Source: an uncultured Burkholderiales bacterium (GTDB lineage: Bacteria; Pseudomonadota; Gammaproteobacteria; Burkholderiales; Burkholderiaceae_C). Taken from it: DNA of 19,696 nucleotides. Made by a program: the position numbers and the translations under genes. The number at the start of each line of letters is the position of its first letter. Position 1 is the first letter of the stretch. Positions 14,840-19,696 of the stretch are shown here, in pieces. The stretch covers positions 1 through 19,696 of the forward strand of contig CAIQIL010000365.1 in NCBI GenBank assembly GCA_903871865.1, in the 5' to 3' direction. Below the pieces are notes generated by a model. That model was not told the DNA's origin. It did no database searches and was given only the letters and a program-made list of their open reading frames with translations.

Positions 14840-16132
14840 TCAGACAGCCCTGCCAGCGGCAGGCTTGCGCAGGGTGTACTGCACGACGTTGGTGTTGCCC
14901 ATGTCGAAAGCCGCCTCGCAGTAGCCGAGGTAGAACTCCCAGATGCGCTGGAAGCGTTCGTCAAAGCCCAGGCCCTGCACCTGCTGGAGGTGGGTGTGGA
15001 AGTCGGCACGCCAACGGCGCAGGGTCTCGGCGTAGTCGGGGCCGAAGGCCAGGGCGTTGGTGACCTCCAGGCCGGCCTTGCGGGCCTCCTCGCGGAAGGC
15101 GCGGTCGCAGGGCAGCAGGCCGCCGGGGAAGATGTACTGCTGGATGAAGTCGGTGGACTTCACGTAGCGGTCGAACAGCGCGTCGTCGATGGTGATGGTC
15201 TGGACGCAGGCCTGGCCGCCATCCTTCAGACAGCGGTTGAGCGTGGCGAAGTAGCCGGCCCAATATTCGCGGCCCACGGCCTCGAACATCTCGATGGAGA
15301 CGATGGCATCGAAGGGCGCGTCGGCGATGTCGCGGTAGTCCTGCAGGCGCAGGTCGGCGCGGTCGGCCAGGCCTGCATCGGCCATGCGCTGCTGCGCCCA
15401 GGCCAGTTGCTCGGTGGACAAGGTCACGCCCGTGACGTGGGCGCCGTGCTCGGCCGCGGCGATCTCGGCCCGGCCGCCCCAGCCGCAGCCGATCTCCAGC
15501 ACGCGGCGCGAGGTGCCATCGGCCACCACGCCCGCTTCGTTCAAGGCGCGCTTGACCTTGGCGCGCTGGGCCTCGACCATGGGCTTGCCCAGGTCGCCCT
15601 CGAACCAGGCGCTGGAATAGCTCATGGTGCGGTCCAGCCAGAGGCGGTAGAAGTCGTTGCCCAGGTCGTAGTGGGCCTGGATGTTCTTGCGGCTGTTGGC
15701 CTTGGAGTTGCGGTTGAGCAGGTGGCGGATGCGGTAGGCCAGGCGGCCCCACCAGTGGCCGTAGATGGCCTCTTCGATGATGTTGCGGTTGGCGATGAAC
15801 AGCTTGAGCAGCGCGGTCAGGTCCGGCGTGGACCAGTGACCGGCGATGTAGGCCTCGGCGAAGCCGATGTCGCCCGACTTCAGCACCGCCGCGCACATGT
15901 CCCAGTGGTGCAGGCGCAGCACCGCGCGCGGTGCGGGCACGTCCACGGCCACGGCCTGGCCGAAGTGCGCCGTGCCGCCATGCGGGAATTGCACATCGAG
16001 CGAACCCACCTGCAGGCGCTGCAGCAACTTGAGCACCACACGGGCAGCGGCGGGCGCGTCCTGGGGCAGGGCTTGGTGCAGAGCCTGGTGCTCATCCGAG
16101 GACAGCGACGAAGCGGAGGTCATGCGGTTCAT
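14840..16132 (-). CDS. CFA-synthase-like SAM methyltransferase acting on unsaturated acyl lipids
   Basis: A 430-aa member of the cyclopropane-fatty-acyl-phospholipid synthase family. The N-terminal lipid-binding part (~30-140) is followed by AHYDLGNDFYRLWLDRTMSY (153-172), SAM motif I VLEIGCGWGG (211-220) and FIQQYIFPGGLLP (329-341). Against E. coli CFA synthase, the bicarbonate-pocket residues E239 and Y317 are retained (E284, Y367), but C139 aligns with S174 and H266 with Q311. The protein may therefore methylate a double bond without closing a cyclopropane ring, as methyltransferases of the furan-fatty-acid pathway do. The ATG at 16132 overlaps the DUF1365 stop (ATGA); the open frame upstream to 16687 lies inside DUF1365 and is not used. 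The family is certain; the exact product is inference. Confidence 0.92.
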   Translation of the reverse strand: MNRMTSASSLSSDEHQALHQALPQDAPAAARVVLKLLQRLQVGSLDVQFPHGGTAHFGQAVAVDVPAPRAVLRLHHWDMCAAVLKSGDIGFAEAYIAGHWSTPDLTALLKLFIANRNIIEEAIYGHWWGRLAYRIRHLLNRNSKANSRKNIQAHYDLGNDFYRLWLDRTMSYSSAWFEGDLGKPMVEAQRAKVKRALNEAGVVADGTSRRVLEIGCGWGGRAEIAAAEHGAHVTGVTLSTEQLAWAQQRMADAGLADRADLRLQDYRDIADAPFDAIVSIEMFEAVGREYWAGYFATLNRCLKDGGQACVQTITIDDALFDRYVKSTDFIQQYIFPGGLLPCDRAFREEARKAGLEVTNALAFGPDYAETLRRWRADFHTHLQQVQGLGFDERFQRIWEFYLGYCEAAFDMGNTNVVQYTLRKPAAGRAV

Positions 16133-16980
16133 GGTGTGGCGGGCCCGTGGGGGCCGGTGACGGAGCGAGCCGGGGGCTCGGGTTTGCTGAAAAACGGCAC
16201 GCGCTTGACCCACAAACGCAGTGCCTGCCAGTGGATGCGCGCCACCACACCCAGCGTCAGCAGGGGCCAGCCCAGCTTGGCGCGGCGCAGCGATGCAGCG
16301 TCCATGGGATGCAATACGCCGCTGAGCGCGGTTTGGATGAGGGGCCCTTGCGCATCGTCGTGGTCCACCCGGGCGATGAGGCGTTCGCCCTGCGGCGTGG
16401 CCGCGCGCATGAAGCGGAAGCGGTAGCGCCCTTCCACGTGGCAGAAAGGCGAGACGTGGAAGACCTTGTCCGCGCAGACCTCCTGCCCCCAGGCCAGGCC
16501 CTCGTCCCCGCCGCCCAGCACATAACAGTGGCGCTCGCCGAAGGTGTTGTTGACCTCGGCCACCACCGCGTGCAGGCGGCCATCGGCGCGGTGCACGTAC
16601 CAGAAGCTCACGGGCTTGAAGCTGTGGCCCAGCACGCGCGGGTAGGTTTGCAACCAGACCTCGCCCTCGGCCAGATCGGCCCGCCACACGCCGGCACCGT
16701 GCAGCAGCCCGTCCAACCAGGCCAGCGCGTCGCTACGGCCATCGCCATGGTCGGCGTCGTGGAAGCTCAGCCAGCCCCGCGCGTTGCGGCGCACCGCGGC
16801 CACCGGCTGGCGGGCCAAGGTGCGCAGGGGCAGCAACCAGAAGCAGTTGGGGTAGGCAAAGGCATGGTGCGCCGGCTTGAGCCGGGTGTGGCGCACCTGC
16901 CCAAAACCGATCTGCGGTGCGGTATGCGGTGCTGTCTGCGGTACGACCAGCGGTCTGGCAGGACCTGGGGCATCGCTCAT
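16129..16980 (-). CDS. DUF1365 family protein
   Basis: A 283-aa protein with the DUF1365 hallmarks: an N-terminal HTRLKPAHHAFAYPNCFWLL (31-50), LGHSFKPVSFWYVH (117-130), EVNNTFGERHCY (142-153) and KVFHVSPFCHVEGRYRFRF. No signal peptide is seen; a hydrophobic stretch near the C-terminus (GWPLLTLGVVARIHW) may be membrane associated. It overlaps the FAD-oxidoreductase gene before it and the CFA-like gene after it by ATGA junctions, so the three are translated as a block. DUF1365 genes travel with CFA-like methyltransferases and amine-oxidase-like FAD proteins across proteobacteria, including in the ChrR/sigma-E singlet-oxygen regulon of Rhodobacter. The biochemical activity is not established as far as I know. 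Several TGCGGT units within 16911-16954 reflect Ala/Pro/Gln/Thr codons of the N-terminal extension. Confidence 0.9.
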   Translation of the reverse strand: MSDAPGPARPLVVPQTAPHTAPQIGFGQVRHTRLKPAHHAFAYPNCFWLLPLRTLARQPVAAVRRNARGWLSFHDADHGDGRSDALAWLDGLLHGAGVWRADLAEGEVWLQTYPRVLGHSFKPVSFWYVHRADGRLHAVVAEVNNTFGERHCYVLGGGDEGLAWGQEVCADKVFHVSPFCHVEGRYRFRFMRAATPQGERLIARVDHDDAQGPLIQTALSGVLHPMDAASLRRAKLGWPLLTLGVVARIHWQALRLWVKRVPFFSKPEPPARSVTGPHGPATP

Positions 16981-18344
16981 GCGGCCAGCCCCTGGTCCGG
17001 AACGGCCGGGTCCATGCCCTCGGCGCGGGCCAGCAAGCCCTTGGCGGCGGCCAGGCCCGACTTGAGGCCGTCCTCATGGAAGCCATAACCCGCCCATGCG
17101 CCGGCAAACCACAGGTGGCGCCGACCTTGCAGCGAGGGCAAGCGTTCTTGCGCTTCGATGGCGGCCTGGTCAAACACCGGGTGGTCGTAATCGAACTCGG
17201 CCAGCACGGTCTCGGGTGCCGGCTCGCGCAAGGGGTTGAGCGACACCACCACCGGCTGCGACCACGGCAGCGGCTGCAAGCGGTTGATGAGGTAGTGCAG
17301 GCAGACCGCGCGCGCCTCACCGGCCAGGTCGGGCGCGCGCTCGTAGTTCCAGGCGGCCCAGGCCTTTTCGCGGCGGGGCAGCAAGGCGGTGTCGGTGTGC
17401 AGCACGGCGCGGTTGGGGTGGTAGCGGATGGCACCCAGCACCCCGCGCTCGGCCTCGCTGGCGGCCGCGCCCAGCAGGCGCAAGGCCTGGTCGGGATGGC
17501 AGGCCAGCACGACCTCGTCGAAGCGCTCGGCACCGCGGGCGCTGTGCACCATCACACCGGCCTCGCCGCCCTCGCCCAGGGGCACCACGCTTTGCACCGG
17601 GCAGGCCAGGCGTGCATCCGCCAGGCGCTCGACGATGCGGCGCACGTACTCCCGCGAGCCCCCCGCCACCGTGAACCACTGCGGCCGGTTGGCCACCTGC
17701 AGCAGCCCGTGGTTGTGGCAGAAGCGGATCAGCGTGGCCATCGGGAAGCGCATCATCTGCTGCACCGGGCAGGACCAGATGCACGCCACCATGGGCAGCA
17801 AATAGCCTTCCTGGAAGGCCGGGCCGAAGCCTTGCTCGCGCAGGAAATCGCCGATGGGCTGGCGCAGCTCGACCTCGCTGCCGCGCAAGGCCATGGCCGT
17901 GGTCAGGCGGTTGAAGCGCATGAGGTCACCCAGCATGCGCCAGAAGGCCGGCGAGACCAGGTTGCCGCGCTGCGCGAACACCGTGTTCAGCGAGGAGCCG
18001 CACCACTCCAGACCGGGGCGCAAGCCCCCCAGGCCGCTGGCCCCGGGCGGGATCTGCACCGAGAAGGACATGTCCGACGCGGCCGTGGGCACGCCCAGCT
18101 CGGCGAACAGGCCGATCAGGTTCGGGTAGGTGCGCTCGTTGAACACCAGGAAGCCCGTGTCCACGCCATGCGTGAGCTCGCGCCCGGCGTCGTCGCGCAA
18201 GGTCACATCGAAGGTGTTCGCGTGGCCTCCGAAATGGCGCCCCGCCTCGAACAGCGTGACGCGGCGCTGCCCCGGCGCGATGCTCAGGTGGTGGGCGGCG
18301 CCCAGGCCGCTGATGCCTGCGCCGATGACGGCAATGCGCTTCAT
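16977..18344 (-). CDS. FAD-dependent amine-oxidase-like oxidoreductase (COG2907 type)
   Basis: A 455-aa flavoprotein. The N-terminal dinucleotide-binding motif VIGAGISGLGAAHHL (6-20) is followed by an acidic residue in LFEAG, typical of FAD binding. GHANTFDV, GVDTGFLVFNERTYPNL and the C-terminal LWFAGAWAGYGFHEDGLKSGLAAA match the NAD(P)/FAD-dependent oxidoreductases related to phytoene desaturases and monoamine oxidases. In this neighbourhood such proteins are thought to desaturate or oxidise acyl chains together with the CFA-like enzyme; that is inference. The start ATG at 18344 has CGGAG at 18351-18355. Its stop overlaps the DUF1365 start (ATGA). It lies 49 bases downstream of the glutathione peroxidase gene. 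Confidence 0.91.
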   Translation of the reverse strand: MKRIAVIGAGISGLGAAHHLSIAPGQRRVTLFEAGRHFGGHANTFDVTLRDDAGRELTHGVDTGFLVFNERTYPNLIGLFAELGVPTAASDMSFSVQIPPGASGLGGLRPGLEWCGSSLNTVFAQRGNLVSPAFWRMLGDLMRFNRLTTAMALRGSEVELRQPIGDFLREQGFGPAFQEGYLLPMVACIWSCPVQQMMRFPMATLIRFCHNHGLLQVANRPQWFTVAGGSREYVRRIVERLADARLACPVQSVVPLGEGGEAGVMVHSARGAERFDEVVLACHPDQALRLLGAAASEAERGVLGAIRYHPNRAVLHTDTALLPRREKAWAAWNYERAPDLAGEARAVCLHYLINRLQPLPWSQPVVVSLNPLREPAPETVLAEFDYDHPVFDQAAIEAQERLPSLQGRRHLWFAGAWAGYGFHEDGLKSGLAAAKGLLARAEGMDPAVPDQGLAA

Positions 18345-18354
18345 GGCGTGCTCC

Positions 18355-18375
18355 GGTTCCGGTTTCGGTTTCGGT
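18355..18375. repeat. Short hexanucleotide repeat (GGTTTC-like, ~3.5 units)
   Basis: GGTTCC, GGTTTC, GGTTTC and GGT lie head to tail in the 49-base gap between the glutathione peroxidase and FAD-oxidoreductase genes, next to the ribosome-binding site of the latter. Copy-number change could alter the spacing between the genes, but with so few units this may be chance. Confidence 0.5.
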
Positions 18376-18393
18376 GGGGCCGAGGGTCGGGAC

Positions 18394-19014
18394 TCACTGC
18401 GCCAAGGCCTTCTCGACGTCGCGCACCAGGTCGCGGTCGTCGGGCGTGGTCATGCTGCTGTAGGCGTCGATGACGCGGCCATCGCGTGCCACCAGGTACT
18501 TGTAAAAGTTCCACTTCGGCCGTGTGCCCGATGCCTTGGTCAGCTCGGCGAACAAGGGGTTGGCCTCGGCACCGGTCACGTGGCTCTTGGCGAACATCGG
18601 GAACTTGACGCTGTAGGTGTTGGCGCAGAACTCGGCGATTTCCTTGTTGGTGGCTTTCTCCTGCTCACCGAAATCGCCCGAGGGGAAGCCCAGCACCACC
18701 AGGCCGCGGTCCTTGTACTTGGCGTGCAGCGCCTCCAGGCCCTTGTACTGGCCCGTGAAGCCGCAGTAGCTGGCGGTGTTGACCACCAGCAGCACCTTAC
18801 CGCTGTACTGGCACAGCGACTGCGGCTTCTCGTCCTGCAGCCGCGGGAAGGTCTTGTTGAGCAAGCCCGGGCAGGCCGCGGCGGCCGGCGTGGCGGGTGT
18901 CGTGGCGGTGGAGGCAGGCATGGCGTCGCCCGCGGCGGCGTGCACCATGGCAGAAGCGCCCATGCCGACCGCGGCCAGCGCCCATGTCAAAAATTGAACA
19001 CGTTTTGTCGTCAT
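18394..19014 (-). CDS. Periplasmic cysteine-type glutathione peroxidase family protein
   Basis: A thiol peroxidase of 206 aa reducing H2O2 or lipid hydroperoxides. The N-terminus (residues 1-27, KR then WALAAVGMGASAMVHAAA) is a typical Sec signal peptide, so it acts in the periplasm. The peroxidatic Cys is C84 (NTASYCGFTGQY); C130 (EFCANTYSVKFPMF) is a candidate resolving Cys; W168/N169 (KWNFYKYL) are present. The usual FPCNQF loop is FPSGDF (110-115), so the catalytic Gln is replaced by D114. The start is ATG 19014 with GAGG just upstream; a TTG at 19038 is less likely. It is the first gene of the minus-strand lipid and redox operon and is divergent from the MerR gene. Periplasmic lipid-peroxide defence fits the lipid-modifying genes downstream. 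Confidence 0.92.
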   Translation of the reverse strand: MTTKRVQFLTWALAAVGMGASAMVHAAAGDAMPASTATTPATPAAAACPGLLNKTFPRLQDEKPQSLCQYSGKVLLVVNTASYCGFTGQYKGLEALHAKYKDRGLVVLGFPSGDFGEQEKATNKEIAEFCANTYSVKFPMFAKSHVTGAEANPLFAELTKASGTRPKWNFYKYLVARDGRVIDAYSSMTTPDDRDLVRDVEKALAQ

Positions 19015-19030
19015 GATTGCCTCGTTTGTC

Positions 19031-19060
19031 TTGGTCAAACCAAAGTTGACGGCCTATATT
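19031..19060 (+). promoter_or_regulatory. Candidate promoter for the MerR gene, with a palindrome at the -35
   Basis: TTGGTC (19031-19036), an 18-base spacer and TATATT (19055-19060, 5/6 match to the sigma-70 -10) point toward the MerR gene. The -35 match is weak (3/6). It is embedded in the perfect palindrome TTGGT-CAA-ACCAA (19031-19043), a possible operator. The predicted leader would be about 170 bases. Confidence 0.4.
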
Positions 19061-19084
19061 AGCCAGTGAACATGCCATGAACAA
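19056..19084 (-). promoter_or_regulatory. Candidate promoter for the peroxidase-lipid operon with direct repeats in the spacer
   Basis: On the minus strand, TTGTTC (19084-19079), 17 bases and TAATAT (19061-19056) would start transcription near 19049, about 35 bases before the peroxidase ATG. Two TGAACA repeats, 11 bases apart (19067-19072 and 19078-19083 on the plus strand), fall in the spacer and over the -35. This is a position typical of regulators of the MerR superfamily. The match to sigma-70 is moderate; no convincing ECF sigma-E (ChrR-type) promoter was seen. Confidence 0.4.
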
Positions 19085-19119
19085 GTTTTTGTCCAGGTCA
19101 AAACAGATTCAAAGCCGAT

Positions 19120-19142
19120 GCAGCGCGGTGTGCGCGCACTGC
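19120..19142 (+). other. Imperfect hairpin in the MerR leader
   Basis: GCAGCGCG (19120-19127) pairs with CGCGC plus TGC (19133-19142) with a two-base bulge and a 5-base loop. It lies in the predicted 5' untranslated region of the MerR gene, about 95 bases before its start. Nothing else recognisable was seen between 19100 and 19237. Confidence 0.3.
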
Positions 19143-19237
19143 CGGTCACCCGAAAACCTGTCGGTGCTCACCAGGACCCTACGCAGGCCGGGCGCCGCTG
19201 GATGCAGCCCATCACACCCGCCAACCACAGGAACGAC

Positions 19238-19696
19238 ATGCCCCGCACCCTGATGATGTCGATCGCTGCCGTCGAGCGTGACACGGGCCTGAGCAAAGAC
19301 ACCCTGCGCGTCTGGGAAAAGCGTTATGGATTCCCGAACCCCGTGCGCGATGCGCAAGGCGAACGCTGTTACCCGCTCGACCAGTTGGAACGGCTGCGCC
19401 TGATCAAGCGCCTGCTCGACGTGGGCCACCGCCCAGGCCGGGTCGTGGCCCTGCCCGTGGCCGACCTGCAAACCCTGGCCGAACACAGCGCCGACGCGCT
19501 GGTGCAGCCCCACCATCCGGCATTGCAGGCGACCACGCCGTCGGCCGCCACCTTCCTGCCGCCCACACCGATCGATCCGGCCCAAGGCGGACCGGTCACC
19601 GATCGCTTCATCATCGGCGAGAATGTGGATGCGCTCGTGTTTACGGACACCGACGTCGGTTACGGAGCCAATAATTTCTACTACCTCCGCCATGAC
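19238..19696 (+). CDS. MerR-family regulator with LitR/CarH-like HTH and an unusual C-terminal part, 3' partial
   Basis: The frame is open from ATG 19238 (CAGGAA ribosome-binding site at 19228-19233) to the window end, giving 153 residues. Residues ~7-75 are a MerR winged-helix domain: SIAAVERDTGLSKDTLRVWE, then KRYGFP, ERCYPLDQLERLRLIKRLLD and GHRPGRVV. They closely match, from memory, light- and B12-dependent LitR/CarH regulators. Those proteins continue with a helical and cobalamin-binding domain. Here a Pro/Ala/Thr-rich linker (~90-118) leads instead to VTDRFIIGENVDALVF, then TDTDVGYGANNFYYLRHD (136-153). That looks like one unit of a repetitive extracellular-type protein. The last ~76 bases fall to about 53% GC. 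Divergent orientation to the peroxidase-lipid operon suggests it regulates that operon. The HTH is firm; the tail may be a real fusion or an assembly join. Confidence 0.8.
   Translation, partial: MPRTLMMSIAAVERDTGLSKDTLRVWEKRYGFPNPVRDAQGERCYPLDQLERLRLIKRLLDVGHRPGRVVALPVADLQTLAEHSADALVQPHHPALQATTPSAATFLPPTPIDPAQGGPVTDRFIIGENVDALVFTDTDVGYGANNFYYLRHD

Noticed and set aside
16133..16687. N-terminal extension of the CFA-like methyltransferase frame
   Set aside because: It lies wholly inside the DUF1365 gene in another frame. The ATGA overlap at 16129-16132 gives a natural start and a normal N-terminus.
19015..19038. TTG start giving 8 extra residues on the peroxidase
   Set aside because: The ATG at 19014 has a GAGG at good spacing and begins a standard signal peptide.
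19015..19237. ECF sigma-E (ChrR-type) promoter ahead of the peroxidase operon
   Set aside because: No convincing TGATCC-type -35 with a matching -10 was found; sigma-70-like elements with direct repeats fit better.

Overview
The window is a GC-rich (roughly two-thirds G+C) chromosomal segment that looks betaproteobacterial, order Burkholderiales, possibly Comamonadaceae or a close relative. The taxonomic hints are a DUF3567-type small protein, a stand-alone homocysteine-binding half of MetH, and the style of the chemotaxis genes. No tRNA, rRNA, insertion sequence or CRISPR array was seen. Genes are tightly packed and no gene-free stretch exceeds 300 bases.

Region 1 (1-7306, + strand) is a chemosensory operon: CheB (5' end cut by the window edge), a HEAT-repeat protein, CheR, a CheY-like regulator, a large CheA, an 81-aa STAS-like protein, a second CheY-like regulator and an MCP-type transducer. 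The first six genes overlap end to start. The window holds no CheW, CheD or CheZ gene. The MCP has two adjacent membrane helices with almost no periplasmic part, and it carries a CheZ-like D-x-x-x-Q motif after its signalling hairpin, so it might also act as a phosphatase.

Region 2 (7325-12697, - strand) holds the stand-alone MetH homocysteine-methyltransferase module, two tandem GGDEF-EAL proteins with degenerate GGDEF motifs and intact EAL motifs (predicted c-di-GMP phosphodiesterases), and a DUF3567 gene. The first gene of the EAL pair has a degenerate MHYT-like membrane sensor. Upstream of it is a sequence with a perfect flagellar sigma-28 -10 element, which would couple c-di-GMP removal to flagellar gene expression.

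Region 3 (12903-19014, - strand) is a probable lipid-modification and oxidative-stress operon: periplasmic glutathione peroxidase, FAD-dependent oxidoreductase, DUF1365 protein, CFA-synthase-like SAM methyltransferase, MFS transporter and DUF3833 lipoprotein. Comparable sets are known from singlet-oxygen or light-responsive regulons (ChrR/sigma-E, LitR). The methyltransferase lacks two of the bicarbonate-pocket residues of true cyclopropane synthases.

Region 4 (19015-19696) is a divergent promoter region and the start of a MerR-family gene whose DNA-binding domain resembles LitR/CarH. Its sequence after the HTH domain does not look like the expected B12-binding domain. It instead resembles a unit of a repetitive extracellular-type protein, which is either a novel fusion or an assembly join.
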